A DNA stretch of 64,000 nt from Methylophilus sp. 5 (GTDB lineage: Bacteria; Pseudomonadota; Gammaproteobacteria; Burkholderiales; Methylophilaceae): NCBI RefSeq assembly GCF_000515275.1, contig NZ_KI911560.1, positions 2,780,124-2,844,123 on the forward strand. The letters run 5' to 3'. The first letter of the stretch is position 1. Every line of letters starts with the position of its first letter. The translations under genes and the position numbers were made by a program. The notes below the pieces were generated by a model. It searched no databases and was not told the DNA's origin. It saw only the letters and a list, made by a program, of their open reading frames with translations. Shown piece after piece: positions 44,950-53,892 of this stretch.

Positions 44950-44985
44950 TAAAAAACCCGTTTCAGCATTGCGCTAAAACGGGTC
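44950..44985 (-). terminator. Intrinsic terminator downstream of purF
   Basis: Reading leftward, the long stem ACCCGTTTTAGC / GCTGAAACGGGT (one mismatch) with a five-base loop is followed by a run of T. It separates purF from metZ. Confidence 0.9.
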
Positions 44986-45107
44986 TTTGGGCTCTCGCTT
45001 TAGCAGTATTTATAATGCGCCCGCAAGCTGAGTTTGGCTTCGTTTAAAGTTCGCCACTCAAATCAGCGCAATTTGATTAAACGCCTTTTACTGGCGGCTG
45101 TCAACCT

Positions 45108-46643
45108 TTACTCGGCACCCACCAAGTCTGTAGACAACAGGTTTAAGTCAAGCTGAGTTGCCGAGTTGGGCGGCAGCTGCTTTTTATTCATGTCACTACG
45201 CGCAGACTCAATGCGGTTTAAGTAGGCCGCATCAATATCACCGGTGACATATTTGCCGTCAAAACAACTACAGTCAAATTCTGTCATATGTGGATTTGAC
45301 TTGGCGATGCTTTCGCGCAATGCATCCAGGTCTTGATAAATCAGCGCATCGGCACCGATTTCGGCACAAATTTCTTCATCGGTACGGTTAGTCGCCAACA
45401 GCTCATGACGGCTAGGCATATCAATGCCATACACGTTTGGATAACGCACTGGAGGCGCTGCAGAAGCGAAGTAAACTTTGTTGGCACCGGCATCACGTGC
45501 CATCTGCACGATCTGTTGCGAAGTGGTTCCACGCACAATGGAGTCATCCACCAGCAACACATTTTTGCCTTTAAACTCAATACCGATCGGGTTGAGTTTT
45601 TGGCGCACTGATTTTTTACGCAAGGCCTGACCCGGCATAATAAACGTGCGGCCAATATAGCGGTTTTTGATAAAGCCTTCACGGTAATCGAGGCCCAACG
45701 CAATGCCGAGCTGCAAAGCACTGGGGCGGCTGGTATCAGGAATCGGGATCACGACATCAATTTTTTTATCGGCCCACTCACGTTTGATTTTTTCAGCCAG
45801 CAAAGTGCCCATATCCAGGCGAGTCTGGTACACAGAGACGCCGTCGATCACAGAGTCTGGGCGAGCGAGGTAAACATACTCAAAAATGCAGGAGGTCAGT
45901 TTTGGGTTGGCTGCACATTGACGGCTAAACAGGTTGCCGTCCATATCAATAAACACCGCTTCACCAGGTTCAACATCGCGCACCATGGTAAAACCCAGCA
46001 CATCCAGCGCCACACTTTCAGAGGCAACAATATGCTCTGTGCCTTTGTCGGTGACTTGTTTGCCAATAACCAATGGGCGAATGCCATTGGGGTCACGAAA
46101 CGCCAGCAGGCCAAAGTTAGCGATCATCGCGACTACCGCATAAGCACCCTTGCAGCGTCTATGTACGGCGGCAACCGCATCAAATACCATGTCGCTGTTG
46201 AGCAATGCATTTTTTGAGGTACTTTCAATCTCATGTGCCAGCACATTCAACAATACTTCAGAGTCAGAGTTGGTGTTAATGTGGCGCAGGTCTTGCCTGA
46301 ACATTTCAGACTTGAGTTGCTCTGAGTTAGTCAGGTTGCCGTTATGGCCTAACACAATGCCAAATGGTGAGTTCACATAAAACGGCTGCGCTTCAGCGGC
46401 GCTTGAAGAGCCTGCTGTTGGATAACGCACATGGGCAATGCCAACATTGCCGACCAGGTTACGCATGTGGCGTGTGTGAAACACATCTTTCACCAGGCCA
46501 TTATTTTTATGCATGTGGAAAGTATTGCCATCACAAGTGACGATACCAGCGGCATCCTGACCACGGTGCTGTAATACCAGCAAACCGTCATACAACAACT
46601 GACTCACCGGGTTTTTGCCTACAATACCGATAATTCCACACAT
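45108..46643 (-). CDS. purF: Amidophosphoribosyltransferase
   Basis: A 511-residue enzyme for the first step of purine synthesis, transferring glutamine amide nitrogen to PRPP. The N-terminal MCGIIGIVG places the catalytic Cys2 after Met removal. The glutaminase domain has [11 protein letters not shown] and [13 protein letters not shown]. The phosphoribosyltransferase domain has [20 protein letters not shown] and the PRPP loop [17 protein letters not shown]. The length is normal. It follows cvpA, the common order in proteobacteria, and ends before a strong terminator. Confidence 0.98.
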   Translation of the reverse strand: MCGIIGIVGKNPVSQLLYDGLLVLQHRGQDAAGIVTCDGNTFHMHKNNGLVKDVFHTRHMRNLVGNVGIAHVRYPTAGSSSAAEAQPFYVNSPFGIVLGHNGNLTNSEQLKSEMFRQDLRHINTNSDSEVLLNVLAHEIESTSKNALLNSDMVFDAVAAVHRRCKGAYAVVAMIANFGLLAFRDPNGIRPLVIGKQVTDKGTEHIVASESVALDVLGFTMVRDVEPGEAVFIDMDGNLFSRQCAANPKLTSCIFEYVYLARPDSVIDGVSVYQTRLDMGTLLAEKIKREWADKKIDVVIPIPDTSRPSALQLGIALGLDYREGFIKNRYIGRTFIMPGQALRKKSVRQKLNPIGIEFKGKNVLLVDDSIVRGTTSQQIVQMARDAGANKVYFASAAPPVRYPNVYGIDMPSRHELLATNRTDEEICAEIGADALIYQDLDALRESIAKSNPHMTEFDCSCFDGKYVTGDIDAAYLNRIESARSDMNKKQLPPNSATQLDLNLLSTDLVGAE

Positions 46644-46674
46644 AGCGACATCCTATCAAACACTTGATTACAAA

Positions 46675-47193
46675 TTAAATAGCAGACTCATCTACCCGCT
46701 GATGATCCAAATGTACATGCCTAGCAATACTAGATGGCATCAACGGTAGCAATTTCAAGACCAGCGCCTCCACTGGCGCACTGAATGTAGCATTTGCCCA
46801 GCGCGGGTCTTTTGGTAAATCAGTCATGGCGGCCAGCATCACCAGAATACACACGACTAACACACCTTTTACCACACCTGCTACGCCACCGAGTATTCTG
46901 TTAAATCCGCCTAAACCAATCGCCTTGATCAGCGTGGTAAGCAGCAGCGCCAACAAAGCGCATAGAAACAGCACCAGTAAAAATACCACCAAAAATGCCG
47001 CCATGGCTTTGACTGCTTCGCCAGGAATCTGCTCAGGCATGTAGGCCATCACTTCACCATTAAAACGGTTAGCCAGATAAAAAGCCAATATCCAGCCCAA
47101 CACAGAAAATAGCTCGCGGATGGCACCACGCATCAGACCCACTAAAATGGAGAAACCAATGATGCCCAGTACCAGATAATCAAAAGCGGTCAT
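46675..47193 (-). CDS. cvpA: CvpA-family membrane protein
   Basis: A 172-residue inner-membrane protein with four hydrophobic segments: FDYLVLGIIGFSILVGLMRG (about 3-22), a second near 27-42, FLVVFLLVLFLCALLALLL (about 67-86) and GVLVVCILVMLAAM (about 110-125). RGAIRELFSVLGWILAFYLA is the family signature. E. coli CvpA is needed for colicin V export and for envelope stress tolerance; its mechanism is unclear. It lies between the SPOR-domain gene and purF, the conserved position. Confidence 0.92.
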   Translation of the reverse strand: MTAFDYLVLGIIGFSILVGLMRGAIRELFSVLGWILAFYLANRFNGEVMAYMPEQIPGEAVKAMAAFLVVFLLVLFLCALLALLLTTLIKAIGLGGFNRILGGVAGVVKGVLVVCILVMLAAMTDLPKDPRWANATFSAPVEALVLKLLPLMPSSIARHVHLDHQRVDESAI

Positions 47194-47201
47194 GGCGGAT
47201 G

Positions 47202-47973
47202 TCAGGACTTGCTAGCCACAATACCGCTAAATCCGGCCGCTTCCAGCTTTTTCAAGGCGGCGGCGGCATCGTTGCGCGTGGCATAAGTACGCGTACGCAA
47301 GCGTAACTTCTGCCCGGCGGCATCGACTTTTTCAGTGGCAGCCTCAAACCCCGCCTGCTTCAGCTTACCTTGCAGGTTTTCCAGGTTTTTAGGGTCTGAA
47401 AATACACCAAACTGTACAAAAAACTGCCCTGTTTTTTTATCGGACGCAACAGGCGCTTCTTTAGGTGCGGGTTTAACCGCCGCAACTTTGGGTTCAACTT
47501 TGGGTTCAACTTTGGGTTCAACTTTGGGTTCAACTTTGGGTTCAACTTTGGGTTCAACTTTGGGTTTCAATGGCTGGTGCAGGCTTCACTACCACCGGGG
47601 CTGGCTCTGGCGTCACTGCCGGTTTGGCCGGCTCAGGTTTCGTTGTTTTCTGTGGCGCAACCGGGGCAGGGGCCTCTTCAATACGCGCTTCAGCGACGTC
47701 TTGGGTGGCCGTTTCAGACGCATTAGCAGTGGTAGCCGCTTCGTTATCCAGCACCACTTCGTCGTCCGGCAATTCTAGAATAGGCTCGCGATTGGCTTGG
47801 CGATTCACCACCGTAATTTCTACGTTGTCATGGCTAGACTCAATCACCCTGTCCTTAAGCACAAAAGGCAGCACAATCAGCATCAAAACCACCAGGGTGA
47901 TTGCCCCTACCAACCGCCTGCGGGCAGTTTTTTTGAGCAACAGTTCGTTGTCTGTCAAAGCATCTCTCGCCAT
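47202..47973 (-). pseudogene. SPOR-domain (DedD-like) protein gene, frameshifted in a tandem repeat
   Basis: The gene is split over two frames. The upstream part (47554-47973) starts MARDALTDNELLLKKTARRR, has one membrane segment (about 21-42) and a Pro/Ala/Glu-rich stretch, then stops at TGA after PAIETQS. The downstream part (47202 to about 47570) continues with PKVE repeats and ends in a SPOR domain (GQFFVQFGVFSDPKNLENL to the C-terminus), which binds denuded septal peptidoglycan. Removing one A from GAAACCC at the first repeat would join the frames as AIEPKVEPKVE. The downstream part has no good start of its own (only TTG). It may be a real inactivation, a reversible slip or a sequence error. 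Its place between folC and cvpA is the conserved one for this gene. Confidence 0.82.
47484..47567 (-). repeat. 12-bp tandem repeat encoding PKVE units
   Basis: Six exact copies of AACTTTGGGTTC (plus strand) run from 47484 to 47555, and a seventh copy differs by one extra T (GGGTTTC). On the coding strand each unit encodes Pro-Lys-Val-Glu. The extra base in the last copy is what breaks the reading frame of the SPOR-domain gene. Confidence 0.95.
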
Positions 47974-48019
47974 CTTGTTTGAAGTTCTAACTCAGGTCCA
48001 TGTAGGTCACAGGCCGCAC

Positions 48020-49315
48020 TTATGCGCCCCATTGATCAGGCGTTAATTCCAGTATTGCAGCCACGGTAAAGAATGAGCCGAACACGATAATTTTATCATT
48101 TTTTGCTGCTTTTTTATAAGCAGTCTGCAATGCTGTTGGCAAATCTGTATGTCGATGAATATGTGCCAGCGGCACTTTTTGGCTTAAACTCGCGTGCAAG
48201 TAATCCATGCTGGCTGCGCGTGGATGCTGTATAGGCGCAATATGCCATGTATCAATCACTGCATGCAGGATATCAACCACACTGGCGATGTCTTTGTCAG
48301 ACAGCATGGAAAACACGGCAATTACCTGACTACCATCCGCTGCCAGGCGTTGCAAATTATCGCGCAATGCACGCGCTGCATGCGGGTTATGCGCGACATC
48401 CAGAATCACATCTGGTGCCTGTTGCCAGTATTGAAAACGCCCGGTGACTTCAGTCGCCGTCAATGCCTGCAACATTTGCACCTCAGCCACCGGCAATGTG
48501 GCTTGTAATGCTCGCACGGCAAAGATGACATTAGCGGCATTGTTCCATTGGTAATGGCCAAACAAACGCAAGGTACCAACATCCAGCTCGCCTTGCGCAT
48601 CACGGTAGTGCGCGTGTTGCGTGTCTGTCATATCAATCTGGTAATCCACACCAAAACGATTCAGCTTGACGCCAAGTGTCTCTGCATACGCCAACAATGA
48701 TGCTGGTGGTGCGATATCACCACAAATCGCAATTTGCGGCTGACGATAAATGCCTGCTTTTTCATGGCCAATCAATTCACGCGTGTCACCTAAAAACTCC
48801 ATGTGATCAAGGTCAACATTGGTCACGATCGCACAATCAGCATCAACAATATTGACAGCATCGAGGCGCCCGCCCAACCCGACCTCGAGAATCACGACGT
48901 CTAGCGGTTGTTGCTCAAATGCCCACAGGGCGGCCAGCGTGCCCATTTCAAAATAAGTGAGTGTGATGTCACCGCGCGCCTGCTCCACGGCAGCAAAAGC
49001 CTGACATAGCAACGCATCGGCAATCACCTGTGCATTAAAGCGCACGCGCTCCTGATAATGCACAAGATGTGGTGAGGTATAGCAGCCAACCTGGTAACCT
49101 GCCGCATGGTAAATACGCTCCAGCATGGCACAGCTTGAGCCTTTACCGTTGGTGCCGCCGACAGTAATCACGATAAACGGAAACTGCAACTGCAAGCGTG
49201 CTGCCACCGTTTGTACACGACCCAAGCCCATTTCTATGGATTTGGGGTGCAAGGATTCAATATAGCCGAGCCAATCTTCAACTGTTTGCGGCAGCTCGGA
49301 TATCACAGGTGGCAT
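48020..49315 (-). CDS. folC: Bifunctional dihydrofolate synthase / folylpolyglutamate synthase
   Basis: A 431-residue Mur-ligase-like enzyme adding glutamate to dihydropteroate and to folates. The P-loop VGGTNGKGSSCAMLERI lies at about 52-68, followed by YTSPHLVHYQERVRFN. VVILEVGLGGRLDAVNIVD, NVDLDHMEFLGDTRELIGHEKAGI (in outline) and ILDVAHNPHAARAL are family blocks. The ATG overlaps the accD stop by one base (TGATG), so translation is coupled. The order accD-folC-SPOR-cvpA-purF is classical. Confidence 0.96.
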   Translation of the reverse strand: MPPVISELPQTVEDWLGYIESLHPKSIEMGLGRVQTVAARLQLQFPFIVITVGGTNGKGSSCAMLERIYHAAGYQVGCYTSPHLVHYQERVRFNAQVIADALLCQAFAAVEQARGDITLTYFEMGTLAALWAFEQQPLDVVILEVGLGGRLDAVNIVDADCAIVTNVDLDHMEFLGDTRELIGHEKAGIYRQPQIAICGDIAPPASLLAYAETLGVKLNRFGVDYQIDMTDTQHAHYRDAQGELDVGTLRLFGHYQWNNAANVIFAVRALQATLPVAEVQMLQALTATEVTGRFQYWQQAPDVILDVAHNPHAARALRDNLQRLAADGSQVIAVFSMLSDKDIASVVDILHAVIDTWHIAPIQHPRAASMDYLHASLSQKVPLAHIHRHTDLPTALQTAYKKAAKNDKIIVFGSFFTVAAILELTPDQWGA

Positions 49316-50181
49316 CAGGCAGCTTTGTTAATATTCAAAAAACTGGCCAATAGCTGGCTCATTTTGGCGCGCATTTCACGACGGTCGACAATCATATCAA
49401 TGGCGCCGTGCGTCAACAGAAACTCTGCACGCTGGAAGCCTTCTGGCAACGTTTCGCGCACGGTCTGCTCAATCACACGCGGGCCAGCAAAGCCGATAAG
49501 CGCATTGGGCTCCGCGATAATCACGTCACCCAGCATGGCAAAACTGGCTGAAACCCCACCCATGGTCGGGTCGGTTAATACCGAGATATATGGCAAGCCA
49601 GCTTCAGACAACTTGGTCAATGCAGCGCTGGTTTTAGCCATTTGCATCAATGACAACAAGCCTTCTTGCATACGCGCACCGCCACTGGCAGAAATACAAA
49701 TGAACGCAGATTTGTTCTCGATGGCAGCTTGTACACCACGCACAAAGCGCTCGCCAACCACAGAGCCCATAGAGCCACCCATAAACTTAAACTCAAACAC
49801 GGCTGCGACCACAGGCACGGTTTCTATCGTGCCTCGCATCACAATCAGTGCATCTTTTTCTTTGACGTCACGCTGCGCCGTCTTCATGCGCTCGGCGTAA
49901 GTTTTGCTATCTTTAAACTTGAGCGCATCGACAGGGGTTACGTCGGCGCCAATTTCAATGCGGCCTTCCGCATCCAGCAATACATCCAGGCGGCCACGGG
50001 CACCCAGGCGGTGGTGATGTCCACACTGCGGGCAAACCTCCAGGTTGGCATCCAGATCTGTACGATAAAGCACTGTTTGGCAGGCATCACATTTATGCCA
50101 TAGGCCCTCAGGCACATTACGTTTTTGTACAGAACCAACGGCACGTTTAATTTTTTGTGGAATCTTGTCTAACCAGCTCAT
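49315..50181 (-). CDS. accD: Acetyl-CoA carboxylase carboxyltransferase subunit beta
   Basis: A 288-residue subunit that, with AccA, transfers carboxyl from biotin to acetyl-CoA for fatty-acid synthesis. The N-terminal zinc ribbon has CDACQ and CPQCGHHHR (four cysteines). The carboxyltransferase core has [20 protein letters not shown] and [20 protein letters not shown]. The open frame extends to TTG 50223, but ATG 50181 with AGGAG six bases upstream gives the usual MSWLDK start. It lies 50 bases after trpA. Confidence 0.97.
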   Translation of the reverse strand: MSWLDKIPQKIKRAVGSVQKRNVPEGLWHKCDACQTVLYRTDLDANLEVCPQCGHHHRLGARGRLDVLLDAEGRIEIGADVTPVDALKFKDSKTYAERMKTAQRDVKEKDALIVMRGTIETVPVVAAVFEFKFMGGSMGSVVGERFVRGVQAAIENKSAFICISASGGARMQEGLLSLMQMAKTSAALTKLSEAGLPYISVLTDPTMGGVSASFAMLGDVIIAEPNALIGFAGPRVIEQTVRETLPEGFQRAEFLLTHGAIDMIVDRREMRAKMSQLLASFLNINKAA

Positions 50182-50231
50182 AGTTTCTCCTGCTTTGATA
50201 TTGCGATATTCTGAAGACATCAATGAATGGC

Positions 50232-51032
50232 CTATACAGAGTCAATCGCAGTACGTAATTCTTTGGTTAATGCCTGCACATTGGCGATCAAGTTACCGGC
50301 GTCAGAGTTTTCAATCGCCAGCACCATACGACTGCCCACGACAACCGCATCGGCAATGGTGGCCACTTCACGCGCCGTGGCCGCATCTTTCACGCCAAAG
50401 CCAACACCAATCGGCATGCTGGTCTGTTTGCGTATCTCTGCCACGCGCTTTTTCACTTCAACAATATCCAGGTTGGCTGCGCCAGTCACGCCTTTTAGCG
50501 AGACATAGTACAAAAAGCCGGTGGCCTGTTTTACGATGAGTTCAGTGCGTGATGGCTCAGTTGTCGGCGATAACAGAAAAATGCTATCAATATCTGCACC
50601 AGCCAGCTGTTGATTAAATACTTCGCACTCTTCAGGCGGATAATCCACCGTGAGTACACCATCAACCCCTGATTCTTTAGCCAGAGCCACGAACTGCTCG
50701 CTACCCATGGCCTCAATCGGATTAGCATAGCCCATGAGTACGATAGGCGTTATTTGATTGCTTGCGCGAAACTCTTTGACCATGGCCAGCACTTTACGCA
50801 GGCCCATTTTGTGTACCAGTGCGCGCTCACTGGCGCGCTGAATCACCGGGCCATCTGCCATCGGGTCAGAAAAAGGCACCCCAAGCTCAATCATATCGGC
50901 GCCAGCAGCGACTAATGCATGCAACAAGGGCACGGTTTGATCAGGGTGTGGATCACCCGCTGTAATGTAGGGAATCAGTGCCTTTTTACCTTGTGCCTTG
51001 AGGCTGGCAAATACAGATTGAATGCGGGACAT
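50232..51032 (-). CDS. trpA: Tryptophan synthase alpha subunit
   Basis: A 266-residue TIM-barrel enzyme releasing indole from indole-3-glycerol phosphate. Blocks include [39 protein letters not shown] (with the catalytic Glu) and [12 protein letters not shown] with the Asp, then [12 protein letters not shown] for phosphate binding. It follows trpB by 96 bases, a gap I cannot assign a function to, and precedes accD. Confidence 0.97.
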   Translation of the reverse strand: MSRIQSVFASLKAQGKKALIPYITAGDPHPDQTVPLLHALVAAGADMIELGVPFSDPMADGPVIQRASERALVHKMGLRKVLAMVKEFRASNQITPIVLMGYANPIEAMGSEQFVALAKESGVDGVLTVDYPPEECEVFNQQLAGADIDSIFLLSPTTEPSRTELIVKQATGFLYYVSLKGVTGAANLDIVEVKKRVAEIRKQTSMPIGVGFGVKDAATAREVATIADAVVVGSRMVLAIENSDAGNLIANVQALTKELRTAIDSV

Positions 51033-51128
51033 AAGAATGCTTTTTTAATTAATTCAAATAAAGACCGTGGATTTGTAATGCATGTTTGCGCTAAATGATT
51101 CACTGCATTAGCGCAAAACGGCCAAAGG

Positions 51129-52331
51129 TCACAGGGTAATATTAGCTAAACGCGCCACGGTATTAATGTCTTTGTCACCACGACCTGACAGGTTCACCAG
51201 CACGATCTGGTCTGGGGACATGGTTTTTGCCAGTTTTTCTGCGTGTGCCAAGGCATGGCTGGATTCCATCGCCGGGATAATCCCCTCGGTGCGACACAAA
51301 TTATGAAAAGCGGTCATCGCCTCTTCATCGGTGATCGCGACGTATTCAGCGCGTTTGATATCTTTTAACCAGGCATGCTCAGGGCCAACACCGGGATAAT
51401 CCAGGCCAGCAGAAATGGAGTGTGTTTCAATGATGTTGCCATCTTCATCCTGCATCAGATAGGTACGGTTACCGTGCAACACGCCTATCGGACTGTTTGT
51501 GGTTAATGGCGCCGCGTGCTGGCCAGTACTCAAACCATGGCCACCTGCTTCTACGCCAATCAGGCGCACGCCTTCTACATCAATATAGGGATAAAAAATC
51601 CCCATGGCATTAGAACCACCGCCGACACAGGCGACGATAGCATCCGGTTGGCGGCCAACCATTTCCTGCATCTGCTCTTTGGCTTCAATGCCAATCACGG
51701 CCTGAAAGTCACGCACCATCATCGGGTAAGGATGCGGCCCGGCCACGGTGCCGATAATGTAAAAAGTATTAGAGATATTGGTGACCCAGTCACGCATGGC
51801 CTCATTCAAGGCGTCTTTAAGGGTTTTTGAGCCGCTTTCGACGGGCACGACGGTGGCGCCCAGCAACTTCATACGGAACACATTGGGTGCCTGACGTTTT
51901 ACGTCCTCTGCCCCCATGTACACCACGCACTCAAGGCCTAAACGGGCCGCAATGGTTGCGGTTGCCACACCATGCTGGCCAGCGCCGGTCTCTGCAATCA
52001 CACGCGGCTTACCCATGCGCTTGGCCAACAATGCCTGGCCAATGGTGTTGTTGATTTTGTGCGCGCCAGTGTGGTTTAAATCTTCGCGCTTAAGATAAAT
52101 CTGTGCGCCGCCAACCTTGTCGGACAATCGCTTTGCGTGATAAATCGGACTCGGGCGACCAACAAAATGCTTAAGATCATAAGCATATTCGGCCAAAAAC
52201 TCGGGGTCGTGACGGTACTTCTCATACATCAACCGCAGTTCTTCCAGGGCTTCCACCAGGGTTTCTGCGACAAAAACGCCACCAAAAGGGCCAAAATGAC
52301 CGTGCTCATCTGGCATGTCATAGACTTGCAT
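51129..52331 (-). CDS. trpB: Tryptophan synthase beta subunit
   Basis: A 400-residue PLP enzyme that condenses indole with serine. The PLP lysine is in [16 protein letters not shown] (about residue 92). [13 protein letters not shown] binds the PLP phosphate, and [20 protein letters not shown] carries the catalytic Glu region. Length is typical. It partners with TrpA encoded next and follows trpF by 24 bases. Confidence 0.98.
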   Translation of the reverse strand: MQVYDMPDEHGHFGPFGGVFVAETLVEALEELRLMYEKYRHDPEFLAEYAYDLKHFVGRPSPIYHAKRLSDKVGGAQIYLKREDLNHTGAHKINNTIGQALLAKRMGKPRVIAETGAGQHGVATATIAARLGLECVVYMGAEDVKRQAPNVFRMKLLGATVVPVESGSKTLKDALNEAMRDWVTNISNTFYIIGTVAGPHPYPMMVRDFQAVIGIEAKEQMQEMVGRQPDAIVACVGGGSNAMGIFYPYIDVEGVRLIGVEAGGHGLSTGQHAAPLTTNSPIGVLHGNRTYLMQDEDGNIIETHSISAGLDYPGVGPEHAWLKDIKRAEYVAITDEEAMTAFHNLCRTEGIIPAMESSHALAHAEKLAKTMSPDQIVLVNLSGRGDKDINTVARLANITL

Positions 52332-52355
52332 GCGTTACTCCGTCTCTCGTTTTCT

Positions 52356-53003
52356 TTACTCAATCCGCCCATTACGTGCAGCATCACACTGCACCACTTG
52401 CTGCATGAATGCAGCTATCTTTTGCGGGGATTTCACCCCTTTTTGTGCCTCTACCCCGCCACTTACATCCAGTGCATAAGGATGCACCTGACGCGTGGCT
52501 TGCATGACATTCTCTGCATTTAAACCGCCTGCCAAAATCAGCGGCTTGCTTAAACCGGCAGGAATCAAAGACCAGTCAAATGCTTCACCTGTACCTCCCA
52601 CGGCTTTTTCAGAGTAAGTGTCCAGCAGCAAGGCTGACGCTGACGCAAAATCAAGCTCGCATTGTACCAAATTTACCCCTGGTTTGACGCGGATTGCTTT
52701 GTAATATGGCAGATTAAATTGTGCACAATAGTCTGCTGATTCGTCCCCATGAAACTGTAAATAGTCGAGACCTGTGCTTGCAATCACTTGTCGCACCTCG
52801 TCTGCGGAGGCATTCACAAACAAGCCTACTTTACTCACAAAGGGCGGCAACGCGGCCATGATGGCCTGCGCCTGCACGGCGCTGACGGCGCGCGGACTCG
52901 GCGCGTAAAATACAAAGCCCAATGCATCAGTCCCCGCAGCAATCGCGGTCAGCGCATCCTCCAAACGAGTGATGCCACAAATTTTAACCCTGGTTCTTGT
53001 CAT
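52356..53003 (-). CDS. trpF: Phosphoribosylanthranilate isomerase
   Basis: A 215-residue TIM-barrel enzyme of tryptophan synthesis. The catalytic Cys is in RVKICGITRLEDAL near the N-terminus. FVFYAPSPRAVSAVQA, VGLFVNASADEVRQV, LQFHGDES and LILAGGLNAENV are standard, and the general acid Asp is in LLLDTYSEKAVGGTGEAFDW. The frame extends to 53057 inside truA, but ATG 53003 gives the usual short N-terminus and a 17-base gap to truA. Confidence 0.96.
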   Translation of the reverse strand: MTRTRVKICGITRLEDALTAIAAGTDALGFVFYAPSPRAVSAVQAQAIMAALPPFVSKVGLFVNASADEVRQVIASTGLDYLQFHGDESADYCAQFNLPYYKAIRVKPGVNLVQCELDFASASALLLDTYSEKAVGGTGEAFDWSLIPAGLSKPLILAGGLNAENVMQATRQVHPYALDVSGGVEAQKGVKSPQKIAAFMQQVVQCDAARNGRIE

Positions 53004-53020
53004 TGAGTTGAGTGCTTTCT

Positions 53021-53794
53021 TTAGTCCCAGCGTGCTTCGCAAGCAGGTAATTGCCAACTGGCATCATAAGCGACACCCGTAAAATACAAGCCATCCGGCA
53101 TAAACGTAGGCGGTGAAAGACGCCGGTCTTTGTTCTGCAGTAAATCGGCAAACGCAGTGGCACTTAATTTGCCCTGCCCTACATAGACCAAGGCGCCAAC
53201 CATATTACGAATCTGGTGCTGCAAAAACGCGTTAGCCTGAAAGCTAAAAATAATGTATCGGCCTTGTTGCGTAATATCCGCACGATGCATGGTTCGTATC
53301 GGCGTGCTGGCCTGGCATTCGCTGGCCCGAAAAGCACTGAAATCATGCTCACCAAGCAACACTGGCACCGCCTTCTGCATCACTGCCACGTCCAAAGGCC
53401 TGTGATACCAGCCCACGCGGCCATGCTGACTGGCGGGTGCTACCGCATGGTTATGCAACACATATTGATAGCTACGCGCACGGGCACTAAACCTGGCATG
53501 AAAGTCATCTGCAACCTCGACTGCCCACAATATACGCACCCAGGCAGGCAAATGCGCGTTGGTGCCTCGCACCCACGCGCTTAACGGTCTGACCACAGAG
53601 GTTTCAAAATGTGCCACTTGCATCAAAGCATGCACGCCTGCATCGGTCCGCCCCGCCGCATGCAAACGCACTTTGGCACCACCCACTTGTGCAATCGCAT
53701 GCTCAATGGCATCTTGTACGCCTGCTGCATTAGGCTGACTTTGCCACCCCTGAAAATAGGCGCCGTGATATTCAATACCAATCGCAATTTTCAT
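53021..53794 (-). CDS. truA: tRNA pseudouridine(38-40) synthase
   Basis: A 257-residue pseudouridine synthase acting at positions 38-40 of tRNA anticodon stems. The catalytic Asp is in HAAGRTDAGVHALMQV (about residue 51). YHGAYFQGWQSQPN at the N-terminus and FLQHQIRNMVGALVYVGQG near the C-terminus are typical. It stands between fimV and trpF, a common betaproteobacterial order (fimV-truA-trpF-trpB-trpA). Confidence 0.97.
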   Translation of the reverse strand: MKIAIGIEYHGAYFQGWQSQPNAAGVQDAIEHAIAQVGGAKVRLHAAGRTDAGVHALMQVAHFETSVVRPLSAWVRGTNAHLPAWVRILWAVEVADDFHARFSARARSYQYVLHNHAVAPASQHGRVGWYHRPLDVAVMQKAVPVLLGEHDFSAFRASECQASTPIRTMHRADITQQGRYIIFSFQANAFLQHQIRNMVGALVYVGQGKLSATAFADLLQNKDRRLSPPTFMPDGLYFTGVAYDASWQLPACEARWD

Positions 53795-53866
53795 GGCGCC
53801 TAGTATAAGGGCTGCCTGTGATTACGCCAAATCTGGCTCAGCCATCAATCAGCGCCAGACAATATG

Positions 53867-53892
53867 AACAAGGCCGGGAATCCGGCCTTGTT
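53867..53892 (-). terminator. Hairpin terminator downstream of fimV
   Basis: A perfect eleven-base stem (AACAAGGCCGG / CCGGCCTTGTT) with a four-base loop begins directly after the fimV stop. The leftward side has only a short T-containing tail, so termination may be incomplete. Confidence 0.7.

Noticed and set aside
44883..45107. Possible SAM riboswitch upstream of metZ
   Set aside because: The only strong structure is the purF terminator. I could not match the remaining sequence to a known SAM-binding consensus.
47202..47570. Separate 122-residue protein of PKVE repeats plus SPOR domain
   Set aside because: Its only start is a TTG created by the repeat itself, with no ribosome-binding site or membrane anchor. 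It is the second half of the frameshifted SPOR gene.
49211..49900. 229-residue open frame antisense to accD and folC
   Set aside because: Both covered genes are certain and run the other way. The antisense protein has no recognisable motifs.
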